Shown: positions 53,648 to 62,476, counted from the stretch's first letter. The stretch is DNA of 64,000 bases from Paraclostridium tenue (GCF_015668515.1 NZ_JADPFO010000001.1:1204823-1268822); one strand, 5' to 3'. Notes: a model not told the origin generated them from the sequence alone. Numbers and translations are program-made.

Positions 53648-54691
53648 CTATAATATGAAAAATCCTGCAGCGATTATAAAATAAACAGATAATAATTGTA
53701 CACCTTCAAGCCAGTTTGATTCTCCATCATTAGATACTCTATTTACTATAAGTACTGAAACAATTAAAGATACTAACTCAAATTGATTAAATACTATACT
53801 CATAGGAGTAAATAGTAAACTTAAAAATATTAAAACTGGTGCAACAAATAATATTATTTGTAAACTTGAACCAATTGCAATTTCAACTGCCACATCCATT
53901 TTATTTTTCATAGCCATAACAATAGCAGTAGAATGTTCTGCTGCATTTCCTATAATAGGTATTAATATTATACCTACAAAGAATTCACTTAAGCCTAAAG
54001 TTGATGTTATAGCATCTACTCCACTAACTAAAAATTCACTTTCAATAGCTATTAATACAGTTGCAAAAGCCAATACTAATATAGCTTTTTTAAGTGACCA
54101 CTTAGCTTCCCCTTCTTCCTCATGATCTATTAAATATATATCTTTGTGAGTAAAAAATGAAAATACTAAACTTAGTATGTATATAATAAACATTATAACA
54201 GCTACCATAACACTTAAACCTTCATATCTTGTATTTAGTAGATTAGCCTCTATTGTATGTGTAAATATTGCAGGTATACAAAGCCCTATAACAGCAAATA
54301 ACAACATACTTGAAGACACCTCTATTACTTTTTTATTAAAGGTTTGATTTTTGTATTTTAATCCTCCAAACAACATACTAGCCCCAAGTACAAGTAGTAT
54401 ATTTCCTATTACAGAACCTGCAATAGATGCTTTTACAACATCAAATAATCCAGCCTTAAGTGCAAAAAATGATATTATAAGTTCTGTTGCATTTCCAAAA
54501 GTCGCATTTAAAAATCCACCTATTTTAGGTCCAGTGTAAAAAGATATTTCTTCTGTTGCTTCTCCCATAAGTCCAGCTAATGGTATTATTGATAAGGCTG
54601 CTAAAACAAACATCACTGTAGGTGGCAAATGCATAAATTCTCCTATAATACTTATAGGTATAAAAATCAATAAATACTTTAAAACTTTCAT
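53648..54691 (-). CDS. cax: Calcium/proton antiporter (CAX family)
   Basis: A protein of 347 residues with about eleven membrane segments. Both alpha repeats are clear: GGFLNATFGNATELIISFFALKAG and GNAAEHSTAIVMAMKNKMDVAVEIAIGSSLQI, which form the cation path of Ca2+:H+ exchangers. An acidic loop HEEEGEAK lies between the halves. It exports calcium from the cytoplasm. GAGGTGG precedes the ATG. The AgrB-like gene ends 110 bases upstream without a clear terminator, so some read-through is possible. Confidence 0.93.
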   Translation of the reverse strand: MKVLKYLLIFIPISIIGEFMHLPPTVMFVLAALSIIPLAGLMGEATEEISFYTGPKIGGFLNATFGNATELIISFFALKAGLFDVVKASIAGSVIGNILLVLGASMLFGGLKYKNQTFNKKVIEVSSSMLLFAVIGLCIPAIFTHTIEANLLNTRYEGLSVMVAVIMFIIYILSLVFSFFTHKDIYLIDHEEEGEAKWSLKKAILVLAFATVLIAIESEFLVSGVDAITSTLGLSEFFVGIILIPIIGNAAEHSTAIVMAMKNKMDVAVEIAIGSSLQIILFVAPVLIFLSLLFTPMSIVFNQFELVSLIVSVLIVNRVSNDGESNWLEGVQLLSVYFIIAAGFFIL

Positions 54692-54801
54692 AATCCACCT
54701 CTATATAATTAGATTTCTAATTTATTATATTCTTATAATATTTTTTTGTCTAGTTTTCAGTATTTAGTATCTACCCTTTTAATATAAAAATAACAATTAA
54801 T

Positions 54802-55386
54802 TTAATATCTTATGTAATTTTTTATAGTGCCTAAAACTAACATTATAGCACTCCAAAATAAAGCACTAGATGTAAATGCAGCGTATTCATTTAAATTATG
54901 TATTTCTAAAATTCCTAGTGTAAAAATTGCTACAATTAAAGAAATTACCCTTGATATATTTTTATACTTAGATACTTTCTTTAATTCAATTGGATTTTTT
55001 ATATCGTTAACTGGAGATAGTATAAACACTCCAACAACACTTAGTATTGTAAAAGTTCCAACTAAAGATTTATAAGTAGTTATATCTTCATAGTCACTTA
55101 TATATATAGTTAATATAAATATACCTAAAAATAATGCTAAACGTATTATGTAATTTTTGTTTTTGTATCCATAAGCACATTTTCTTATTAGTACATAACA
55201 TAATAAAAGTATTATTCCTTGAATTACTTTGTTAAAAAATAAACCAACTAATATCACAGATACCACACTTACTACTAGATATATCAAAGCTTTAATATTA
55301 GCTTTATACAATTTATACTTTTTTTCATCCATTACCATATTCACTATAAAAAAAGATGCTATTTTATCAGTAAGTGATTCAATCAT
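54802..55386 (-). CDS. AgrB-like membrane protein lacking the catalytic His and Cys
   Basis: A protein of 194 residues with five or six membrane segments. It has AgrB family features: IRKCAYGYKNKNYIIR and ILSPVNDIKNPIELKKVSKYK. AgrB endopeptidases process the AgrD autoinducer peptide with a His and a Cys seven residues apart (RxxAxGxHxxxxxxC). Here those positions are K and R. There is no agrD-like ORF directly downstream, where cax follows, and no agrC/agrA pair. AAAGGAGGG precedes the ATG. It is probably not a working peptide protease. Another function or a relic is possible. Confidence 0.8.
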   Translation of the reverse strand: MIESLTDKIASFFIVNMVMDEKKYKLYKANIKALIYLVVSVVSVILVGLFFNKVIQGIILLLCYVLIRKCAYGYKNKNYIIRLALFLGIFILTIYISDYEDITTYKSLVGTFTILSVVGVFILSPVNDIKNPIELKKVSKYKNISRVISLIVAIFTLGILEIHNLNEYAAFTSSALFWSAIMLVLGTIKNYIRY

Positions 55387-55647
55387 ATTCCCTCCTTTGA
55401 ATAACTGTTTATAGTTATTCTATATAATTAAATTCATAGATTTTATAACTTATTTTGATTTAAATATATATTAAATTTTTACATAAACCCCTATATGCAA
55501 TTTAATAATACTGAATCTCCAAATTACATCTTAATAAAATGGAAATATTTCCTATAAATATTATATAATTTCTAAGATTTTTTTTCAAAAATAAATTTAC
55601 ATATTTAAAATAATATTTAAAAATAAGATTAAATATAATTTTTAAAT
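55387..55647. other. AT-rich gap upstream of the AgrB-like gene
   Basis: No ORF or structure that I can support, including no AgrD-like peptide on the minus strand. Confidence 0.4.
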
Positions 55648-55760
55648 AAAAAAGACTGTTAACTAACAGTCTTTTTTAAGGGAATATTTATTATACTTTT
55701 ATAAGGGATTTTTAAGGGGTCAAGAGGAACTCATGTAGTTCCCTATTTTGATGTCTATAG
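55648..55760 (-). ncRNA. Candidate small RNA with repeated C-rich motifs
   Basis: On the minus strand a transcript of about 113 bases would contain a hairpin GGGAACT-ACATG-AGTTCC (flanked by TCAA/TTGA), then single-stranded CCCCTTA, TCCCTTA and TTCCCTTA, and end in AAGACTGTT-AGTT-AACAGTCTT with a T-run (terminator at 55648-55677). No reading frame with a ribosome site is present. The C-rich motifs are complementary to the local ribosome sites of the type TAAGGGG. Confidence 0.6.
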
Positions 55761-55766
55761 CTTAAA

Positions 55767-55795
55767 ATAATTTAATCTTTTTTATATTTTGTCAA
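55767..55795 (-). promoter_or_regulatory. Possible promoter of the C-rich small RNA
   Basis: On the minus strand TTGACA (55790-55795), 17 bases, AATTAT (55767-55772). The -35 is perfect, the -10 is weak. Confidence 0.45.
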
Positions 55796-55926
55796 CTTCC
55801 TACTGATTTGTTGTTATTTGTCTAATATTGTTGTCTATGTATACAATATATCACGATTTTTTATTAGAATCTATATTATAAAAATTTTTTTATATAAAAT
55901 TTATTTTTTATAATATAAATTCCAAT

Positions 55927-55970
55927 AAAAAAGTACTCTAAATATTAATTTTATTTAGAGTACTTTTTAT
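55927..55970 (-). terminator. Terminator after the nitroreductase gene
   Basis: AAAAAAGTACTCTAAAT pairs with ATTTAGAGTACTTTTT. Confidence 0.78.
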
Positions 55971-55973
55971 TTG

Positions 55974-56612
55974 TTAGTCTATAAATGTAGTTACATCTTC
56001 TAATGGCTTTCTAGGTGGTTGAGCTGGTTGATTATCTTCGGCAACTCCTAAAGCTATCATAGACATTAATTCATATCCTGGCTTTTCAAATCCTATAAGC
56101 TTTTCTATTTCAGTTTTAGCATGAGTAGGACCTGTCATATAGCAAGTTCCATATCCCATTTCAGTTGCTGCTAATAAAAAGTTTTCAACTGCTGCTCCTA
56201 TACTTTGAGCTCCTGATTGTGGTGATACTAAAACATCTAATACTTCTTTTGGAGCATTATTTTCTTTTAATATCTTATATTCTATCATTTTATATTCGCA
56301 TCCATAAACTAATACTACTACTGGAGCATTTTTAAAACATGTATAATAATTTATTACACTCATATGTATTTTTGTATCTTTTTCAGTTTTAGCTAATTCC
56401 CCTATTTTTTCATGACTCTTAGTTACTATATCTGCCATTTCATTTATTATATCTTTATTTTGAAGTACAACAAAATGCCAATTTTGTTGATGTTTTGCAG
56501 ATGGAGCAAAAGTTGCTGCCTTTAATAATTCCATTATATCTTCTCTTGGAATCTTAGTATCCTTGAACTTTCTTATACTTTGACGGTTATATATAAAACT
56601 TAAGTCTGTCAT
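55974..56612 (-). CDS. Nitroreductase family protein
   Basis: A protein of 212 residues. The FMN-binding fold is seen in YNRQSIRKFKDTKIPREDIMELLKAATFAPSAKHQQNWHFVVL at the start (R-SxR and PS...QPW-like positions) and GAAVENFLLAATEMGYGTCYMTG later, with LIGFEKPGYELMSMIALGVA. These are NAD(P)H-dependent FMN enzymes that reduce nitro groups or other acceptors. A GGAG site precedes the ATG. Single gene. Natural substrate unknown. Confidence 0.92.
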   Translation of the reverse strand: MTDLSFIYNRQSIRKFKDTKIPREDIMELLKAATFAPSAKHQQNWHFVVLQNKDIINEMADIVTKSHEKIGELAKTEKDTKIHMSVINYYTCFKNAPVVVLVYGCEYKMIEYKILKENNAPKEVLDVLVSPQSGAQSIGAAVENFLLAATEMGYGTCYMTGPTHAKTEIEKLIGFEKPGYELMSMIALGVAEDNQPAQPPRKPLEDVTTFID

Positions 56613-56805
56613 TATTTTGTCTCCTTTATATAACTAATTTATTTTCAAATTAATTATATAAATAAAATAGTTTTATGTCAAACTATTTTTTTATTATTTA
56701 TTTTAGTATCATTTTCATTAACTTTAATATAATCTATTGTATGAATATTTAAATAATGATATTATATGCAAATAAATAAATTCTATGTATATGAAAGGGG
56801 ATATT

Positions 56806-58158
56806 ATGACACAGGATATGACTACTGGAAATCCAGTAAAATTGATTTTATATTTCTCTATACCATTACTTATAGGGAATATTTTCCAACAATTTTATAG
56901 TATGGTTGATACTATAATAGTTGGAAAATTTTTAGGTGTTAAAGCTCTTGCTGCCGTTGGTTCTACAGGTTCTATGGTATTTTTAATAATCGGATTTGTA
57001 TTAGGGCTTACATCTGGCTTTTCTGTTTTAGTTTCACAAAGATTTGGGGCAAATGATGAAGAGGGAGTAAAATATGCAGTAGGTAGTGCTATTATATTAT
57101 CTATTATTATGGCAATTTTAATTACTATTGTAAGTATGGTTACAGCTAGCCCACTTTTAAATGCGATAAAAACTCCTAGTGATATAATAAATGATTCTTA
57201 TGCTTATATAATAGTTATTTATGGTGGCCTATTTGCAACATTTTTTTATAATATGATATCTAGTATACTTCGTGCACTTGGTGATAGTAAAACACCATTA
57301 TACTTTTTAATTGTTGCATCTATTTTAAATATAATACTAGATTTAGTGTTTATAGTTAATTTGTCCATGGGAGTAGCTGGTGCAGCTTATGCTACTGTTA
57401 TATCCCAAGGTTTTTCAGGAGTTTTATGCTTAATTTATACAGCTAAGAAATTTCCTATATTAAAATTAGAAAAAAAACACTTTAAATTTGATATAAACTA
57501 TTTTAAAAAGCACTTAAACATAGGAATTCCAATGGCTCTTCAATTTTCAATAACAGCTATTGGTGCAATAATACTTCAAGGTGCTGTTAATAAATTTGGT
57601 TCAACTGTTATCGCTGCACATACTGCTGCTTCTAGGGTTGAGCAACTTGTTATGCAACCTAGTGTAACATTTGGCGTAACTATGGCTACTTACTGTGCTC
57701 AAAATCTTGGTGCTTCAAGTATAGAACGTATAAAAGAAGGAGTTAAGAAGTGTACTATAATAAATATAGGTATTGGTATTGTTTCAGGAATTATACTTGT
57801 AGTATTTGGAGAAAGCTTTGTTAAATTATTTATATCCGATGCAGACCCTGATGTTATTGCTTATTCTATGAAGTATTTAACTACAGTATCATTTTTCTTT
57901 ATACCACTTAGTTTAATATTTATATATAGAAATTCACTTCAAGGAATGGGGTATACTTTCACACCTATGATGGCTGGAGTTTGTGAACTTGTGGCAAGAA
58001 CTGTGGTTTCATTTACTCTTCCTTTAGCAATTGGTTATACAGGTGTTTGTTTAGCAGGGCCTTTTGCTTGGATTGCAGCTTGTATACCTTTAATGATTGA
58101 TTATTTTAGAAAAATTAATAGCCTAAATGCTTCAGAGTGTTGCTCTATAAATGCATAA
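56806..58158 (+). CDS. MATE family efflux transporter
   Basis: A protein of 450 residues with twelve membrane segments. MATE signatures are IPLLIGNIFQQFYSMVDTIIVGKFLG and GANDEEGVKYAVGSA; the second half repeats the fold with INKFGS-like AVNKFGSTVIAAHTAASRVEQLVMQPSVTFG. It differs clearly from the first MATE gene at 4369 and belongs to the NorM/DinF-like branch common in Clostridia. AAAGGGGATATT precedes ATG 56806; the ATG-like start at 56785 is rejected. Single gene, no regulator beside it. Confidence 0.92.
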   Translation: MTQDMTTGNPVKLILYFSIPLLIGNIFQQFYSMVDTIIVGKFLGVKALAAVGSTGSMVFLIIGFVLGLTSGFSVLVSQRFGANDEEGVKYAVGSAIILSIIMAILITIVSMVTASPLLNAIKTPSDIINDSYAYIIVIYGGLFATFFYNMISSILRALGDSKTPLYFLIVASILNIILDLVFIVNLSMGVAGAAYATVISQGFSGVLCLIYTAKKFPILKLEKKHFKFDINYFKKHLNIGIPMALQFSITAIGAIILQGAVNKFGSTVIAAHTAASRVEQLVMQPSVTFGVTMATYCAQNLGASSIERIKEGVKKCTIINIGIGIVSGIILVVFGESFVKLFISDADPDVIAYSMKYLTTVSFFFIPLSLIFIYRNSLQGMGYTFTPMMAGVCELVARTVVSFTLPLAIGYTGVCLAGPFAWIAACIPLMIDYFRKINSLNASECCSINA

Positions 58159-58196
58159 AAGTCAAAACTATAAAAATCTATTACTTTTTATAAAAC

Positions 58197-58236
58197 AAAA
58201 GAAGTATTGAGCTTACATAACTCAATACTTCTTTAT
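58197..58236. terminator. Bidirectional terminator
   Basis: AAAAGAAGTATTGAG pairs with CTCAATACTTCTTT between convergent genes. Confidence 0.8.
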
Positions 58237-58248
58237 TATTTTATTAAA

Positions 58249-60210
58249 TTAAAATTCTATATCAGAAAATTCTAATGCAGTCTTTGAATTTGTTGTATCA
58301 TCATAATATAATTCACAATTTACTACTTCTTCATCTTCTAATACATTTATAGGTAGTCTAATTACAAACTCACTACCTTCATTAACCTTAGACTTAACTT
58401 CTATATCTCCTCCATGCAAGTTTGTAAATATTTTGACAAGAGATAATCCAATTCCACTACCTTCATTACTTCTTATCATTGTATCTTCTACTTGTGCAAA
58501 TCGCTCAAATATTTTTTCTAAATGACTTTCATCTATTCCAATTCCATTATCTTTCACAGAAAGAGTTAATATATTTTCTATTTTATCAACATAAACATTT
58601 ACATATATGGTCATATTATCTTTTGAAAACTTAATTGCATTTGAAATTAAATTTAAAACTATTCTTTCTATCTTGTCTGGATCTACGCTCATTATAAATT
58701 CTTCATCACTTGTATCAAATATTATATTTATATTTTTACTAGTTGCATATGGTATAACTGACATGGTAATACTTTCTAATAAAAGGATAATATCTATATT
58801 TTTTAATTTTAAAGTCATAAAACCTGAATCCACTTTCGCAATATCTATGATATTATTTGTAAGTCTTAGTAACCTGTTACAGTTTTGCTTTATTATATCT
58901 ATTTTTTCATTATTGCTTTCTGAATAATCATTTTTTACTTTTTTCATATTTATATCTAATATTTGATTGGCCGACATTATTACAGCTACTGGAGTTCTTA
59001 ATTCATGACTTATATTTGATATAAAATTACTTTGAGATTTGTTCATATTTTCAGCTAGCTCTTTTGCTTTTATTAATTCTTTTTCATAATGTAGTTTTCT
59101 TATTGTATATAATATAAATGAAATCACTACTATGACTAAACTTATTATTAACCCCACGCTAGTATATATTATTTCTCTATATCTATATATAATATCCATA
59201 GGTGTATTTATTATCTTAGAGTCTTTTGGTAAGTCTTTTTTTCTTATTTTATTAGCTTTTAATTGATCATAGTCGAATATAAATTTATTTATTTTATATC
59301 CATCAATAATTTTTTCCTTAGGCTTTTTCCCTTGAAATATGTCTTTAGCCATCAATCCTGCTATTTTACCTTGGTCGTAGTGACTTACTACTCTTCCCCC
59401 AACAAAACCACATTGAGTACCATAATCCATAACTGAATATATAGGTACATTTGCATTTTTCTTTATAAGTTCATAAGATTCTTTTATAGATTTTAGATTT
59501 CCCATTTTATCTACATAAGAATATATTACTAATACTACATCATTATTATCTAAATTTTTCAATTTTTTTCCTAGCTCTTCAAATGTCATATTGTATAAAG
59601 ACATACTTGTAAAATTAATATGTTTATTTTTTTCACGCATTTTTTTAAAATCATATTGATCATTCAAATGATTTGATGATGCATCTGATATAACATTTAT
59701 ATTTTTTCCTTTATGCAACTTATCTATTAATTCTATATTTTCTTGTATAGAACAATCTTCTGTAACCCCATATATATTTTCTTCTTTTTTAGCTTTTTTA
59801 ATTCTATCAGGTGAGCTCGCACCTAAAAATACAATTGGAGTATCTTTAAATAATTCTTTTTTATACCTTAATCCAAATTCAAGTGCTTGATCATCTGCTA
59901 AAATTATAACATCATATTTTTTATTATTTTCTAGCTTATACTTAAGCAATTCATAAAATTTATTAACGTTTTCTTCATCTAAAAATCTTCTTGAATCCAT
60001 ATACTCCATTTGTATATTAACATCTTTTTCTATTCCATCTTTTATGCCCTCCAACTGATCTGAAAAAGTTTCATAATTAGGACTATACGAACTTATATAT
60101 AAAACGTTTTTCCAACTTTTATATTGTTGTGCACTTACTATGTTAAAAGATGTTAAATAAAACATAATAGTTAAAAAAGTAAATAATAATTTACCCCCAT
60201 ACCTTCGCAT
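58249..60210 (-). CDS. Sensor histidine kinase with an ABC substrate-binding-like sensor domain
   Basis: A protein of 653 residues. Signal-anchor sequence (about 8-27), an outside domain (about 35-310) resembling the ABC substrate-binding family (NVLYISSYSPNYETFSDQLEGIKDGI, TPIVFLGASSP, GGRVVSHYDQGKIAGLMAKDIFQGKKP), a membrane segment near 345-367, HisKA (FISNISHELRTPVAVIMSANQILD) and HATPase (NLISNAIKFSKDN, VKDNGIGIDESHLEKIFERF, GSGIGLSLVKIFTNLHGG). It probably senses a small solute. No response regulator gene is adjacent, so it is an orphan kinase. GGGGGAG lies six bases before the ATG. A frameshifted paralogue lies at 47737-49709. Confidence 0.93.
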   Translation of the reverse strand: MRRYGGKLLFTFLTIMFYLTSFNIVSAQQYKSWKNVLYISSYSPNYETFSDQLEGIKDGIEKDVNIQMEYMDSRRFLDEENVNKFYELLKYKLENNKKYDVIILADDQALEFGLRYKKELFKDTPIVFLGASSPDRIKKAKKEENIYGVTEDCSIQENIELIDKLHKGKNINVISDASSNHLNDQYDFKKMREKNKHINFTSMSLYNMTFEELGKKLKNLDNNDVVLVIYSYVDKMGNLKSIKESYELIKKNANVPIYSVMDYGTQCGFVGGRVVSHYDQGKIAGLMAKDIFQGKKPKEKIIDGYKINKFIFDYDQLKANKIRKKDLPKDSKIINTPMDIIYRYREIIYTSVGLIISLVIVVISFILYTIRKLHYEKELIKAKELAENMNKSQSNFISNISHELRTPVAVIMSANQILDINMKKVKNDYSESNNEKIDIIKQNCNRLLRLTNNIIDIAKVDSGFMTLKLKNIDIILLLESITMSVIPYATSKNINIIFDTSDEEFIMSVDPDKIERIVLNLISNAIKFSKDNMTIYVNVYVDKIENILTLSVKDNGIGIDESHLEKIFERFAQVEDTMIRSNEGSGIGLSLVKIFTNLHGGDIEVKSKVNEGSEFVIRLPINVLEDEEVVNCELYYDDTTNSKTALEFSDIEF

Positions 60211-60340
60211 CTTTCTCCCCCAAATCTCCCCAGTTTTTATATTTATCTTTGTTTAAATAACTACTGTTAAGTAATATTATATCAATTTTTACAACTTATT
60301 TGTTCAAATTTTATTTTAATATATCAATTTTTTATAAATA

Positions 60341-60377
60341 AAAGCATTGAACTATAACTTAGTTCAATGCTTTATCT
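60341..60377 (-). terminator. Terminator after the second SASP gene
   Basis: AAAGCATTGAACT pairs perfectly with AGTTCAATGCTTT, loop ATAACTT. Confidence 0.8.
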
Positions 60378-60379
60378 TT

Positions 60380-60601
60380 TTACTTTTTGCTATTGTATTC
60401 TTTAATTAATTGTTCTTCTCCCATTTGTACTAATTTTTTGCTCATCATAGCACCTAAACTTCCAGCCATAACACCATTTTCATAAGAGGTTCTATTAGCA
60501 CCATTTACATTAAAACTTGAAATTCCTAACTCTCCTGCGATTTCTAACTTCATTTGATTTAAAGCTTCTTTTGCATTACTTACTAAAGGCTTTTTTGTCA
60601 T
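60380..60601 (-). CDS. Alpha/beta-type small acid-soluble spore protein
   Basis: A protein of 73 residues. NAKEALNQMKLEIAGELGI holds the germination protease site and GSLGAMMSKKLVQMGEEQLIKEY the second conserved block. It binds and protects spore DNA. AAGGAGG lies six bases before ATG 60601, so the 14-codon extension is rejected. CATAATA at minus-strand positions upstream could be part of a sigma G promoter, but I could not find a good -35. Confidence 0.92.
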   Translation of the reverse strand: MTKKPLVSNAKEALNQMKLEIAGELGISSFNVNGANRTSYENGVMAGSLGAMMSKKLVQMGEEQLIKEYNSKK

Positions 60602-60757
60602 TTTATTTCCTCCTTGAGATATTTTCATATATAGTTTTTGCAAAATAACACTTTATTATTATGAATTTAATTCTAGGAAAACTCTATTTTGACAAATTTT
60701 TATACTCTTATATCTTATAAAACTTGCATGCTAGAATTATATTGTATTACTTTTTAC

Positions 60758-61477
60758 TTATAAATATTCCTCTATAGCTTCTCTAGCTAATCTATCAGCG
60801 ATATCATTATATTTGTTAGAACTATGTCCCTTAACTTTAATAAAAGTGATATCCATATCCTTACTATACTTTTCTATATATCTAACATAATCTTGAGTAT
60901 ACTCATTTTTAGCTTGCCAACTTCCACTAGCCCAAAGTGCTATATTTTTTAAGTCATGATATATGCATACCTTTTTTAATTTTTTCTCATGAGCTAATTT
61001 GATAGCATATTTAGAGGCTTCTATTTCGCCTACAATATTCCATTGATCCCACTTATCATGGCCTGCAACTTTAAATTCACACACACTATCATCTTTAAAA
61101 TCAAGTACAACAATTCCAGAACCAAATGTTTTTGATACTCTATCATAACTTCCATCAACAAATGCCACAAAATCAAAATCATTTTTTATATCATCTGGTT
61201 TTATGTATTTTTCAAAATATTTAACTTTTGCGCTGCTTCTTATAGGCTTTAACTCACTTTCTTTATTAACTTTATCTGTTATTTTAGTTTTTATGCTTTT
61301 CTCTTTACTGATTTTAACTTCCTTTTTAATACCTGTAAATTTTTCAGCTTCTTCTAATGTTTTAAAACTTTTATATATAGCTCCTGGAAATTTATTAACT
61401 TGTTCTTTACATTCATCCCAAGTATTATAGATACCAGGCTTTTTTCCAACTTTTACTGCATAATATTTATTACTCAA
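60758..61477 (-). CDS. rnhA: Ribonuclease H1 with an N-terminal viroplasmin domain
   Basis: A protein of 239 residues. Residues 1-50 (YYAVKVGKKPGIYNTWDECKEQVNKFPGAIYKSFKTLEEAEKF) form the hybrid-binding (caulimovirus viroplasmin) domain; a charged linker follows. The RNase H fold starts with FVDGSYD, then NIVGEIEASKYA, IYHDLKNIALW and KYNDIADRLAREA, giving the D-E-D-D active site. It cuts the RNA of RNA:DNA hybrids. The start is TTG with AGGAG eight bases before it. Single gene. Confidence 0.93.
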   Translation of the reverse strand: MSNKYYAVKVGKKPGIYNTWDECKEQVNKFPGAIYKSFKTLEEAEKFTGIKKEVKISKEKSIKTKITDKVNKESELKPIRSSAKVKYFEKYIKPDDIKNDFDFVAFVDGSYDRVSKTFGSGIVVLDFKDDSVCEFKVAGHDKWDQWNIVGEIEASKYAIKLAHEKKLKKVCIYHDLKNIALWASGSWQAKNEYTQDYVRYIEKYSKDMDITFIKVKGHSSNKYNDIADRLAREAIEEYL

Positions 61478-61579
61478 ATCAGATTCTCCTATCTTTAGTT
61501 TCTTTATAATTTAATATTATTATGAATTAATATATTTATCAAATAATTTTAATATGATTTATTTTTTTCTTTTTCTCTA

Positions 61580-61608
61580 TTGACTTTTTAATTGAAAACA
61601 ATTATCAT
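61580..61608 (+). promoter_or_regulatory. Fur-type promoter of a non-coding transcript
   Basis: TTGACT (61580-61585), 17 bases, TATCAT (61603-61608). TGAAAACAATTATCA at 61593-61607 is a Fur box with two mismatches to the 7-1-7 consensus. The block is nearly identical to the flavodoxin promoter 285 bases further on. Confidence 0.72.
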
Positions 61609-61614
61609 TAAATC

Positions 61615-61762
61615 AAGGCAAGAATAAATAATAATCAATATCAATTAAGCAACCAGATTAATTTCATAATAAGCCTAAATTTATTAAATATTGTATATTT
61701 CCTAAGACAAGCAAACGGCAAAAAGGACTGTCCTCCAAACTAACAGTCCTTTTTGTTTTTTT
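61615..61762 (+). ncRNA. Candidate iron-responsive small RNA
   Basis: Between the Fur-type promoter and a strong terminator (AAAAGGACTGT 61721-61731 with ACAGTCCTTTT, then TTTTTGTTTTTTTG) there is no ATG and no reading frame with a ribosome site. The transcript would be about 145 bases. The terminator loop reads CCTCCAAACTA, so CCUCC, complementary to GGAGG, is exposed. Confidence 0.65.
61720..61762 (+). terminator. Terminator of the candidate small RNA
   Basis: An 11-base-pair stem with a loop of 11 bases, followed by a T-rich tract. Confidence 0.85.
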
Positions 61763-61864
61763 GTTATGTATATTTATAAATTTATTAAACTTTTAATACA
61801 CTTTTTATCAATATAATTTTTTAATATACTTCATTTAAGATAAAAAAAAATCTTAAATAAACTA

Positions 61865-61893
61865 TTGACATTTTAATTGAAAATAATTATCAT
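61865..61893 (+). promoter_or_regulatory. Flavodoxin promoter with Fur box
   Basis: TTGACA (61865-61870), 17 bases, TATCAT (61888-61893). TGAAAATAATTATCA at 61878-61892 differs from the Fur consensus TGATAATNATTATCA at one position. The rest of the gap 61763-61947 shows no gene. Confidence 0.82.
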
Positions 61894-61947
61894 TAAATTA
61901 AAGTGATTGATAATAAATTTCAATCTCATATATAGGAGGAAATAAAT

Positions 61948-62367
61948 ATGAAAATTATATATTGGAGTGGAACAGGAAATACCGAATCTATGGCAAACCT
62001 TATAGGAGAAGGAATATCTAGCCAAGGTAAAACAGTAGAGTTATTAAATGTAGAAAAAGTAAATATAGATAATATAAAAAATGAAGATATACTAATTCTA
62101 GGTTGCCCCTCTATGGGTAATGAAAATCTAGAAGAAGTTGATTTTGAACCATTTATAGAATCCTTACAAAATCTAGGAAATGGTAAAAAAGCTTGCCTAT
62201 TCGGTTCTTACGGATGGGGGGATGGAGAATGGATGAGAAATTGGGAAGACCAAATGAAAAATTACGGATTTGAACTTCCTCTAGAATCTGTAATAGTAAA
62301 TGAATCTCCTGAAGGCGATGATGCTACTAGATGTGTTAAATATGGCGAAGATATCGCTAATTTATAA
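61948..62367 (+). CDS. Flavodoxin
   Basis: A protein of 139 residues, the short-chain flavodoxin form. The FMN phosphate loop is WSGTGNTESMA, followed by ILGCPSMGNENLEEVDFEPF and FGSYGWGDGEWMRNWEDQM around the isoalloxazine ring. It carries electrons in place of ferredoxin when iron is short, which agrees with the Fur box in its promoter. GGAGG lies seven bases before the ATG. Single gene with a clear terminator. Confidence 0.95.
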   Translation: MKIIYWSGTGNTESMANLIGEGISSQGKTVELLNVEKVNIDNIKNEDILILGCPSMGNENLEEVDFEPFIESLQNLGNGKKACLFGSYGWGDGEWMRNWEDQMKNYGFELPLESVIVNESPEGDDATRCVKYGEDIANL

Positions 62368-62443
62368 ATATAAATTTTAAATTTATAAAATTAAGCCATA
62401 AATTTTATAAGTCAAAATATGTATCCTAAAAATAGTATGTTCA

Positions 62444-62476
62444 AAAAATAGAGCCTCTTTTTGGCTCTATTTTTAT
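62444..62476 (+). terminator. Terminator after the flavodoxin gene
   Basis: AAAAATAGAGCC pairs with GGCTCTATTTTT. Confidence 0.85.

Noticed and set aside
55387-55973. AgrD-like autoinducer peptide near the AgrB-like gene
   Set aside because: No minus-strand frame with ribosome site, amphipathic start, cysteine core and acidic tail was found, either here or in 54692-54801.
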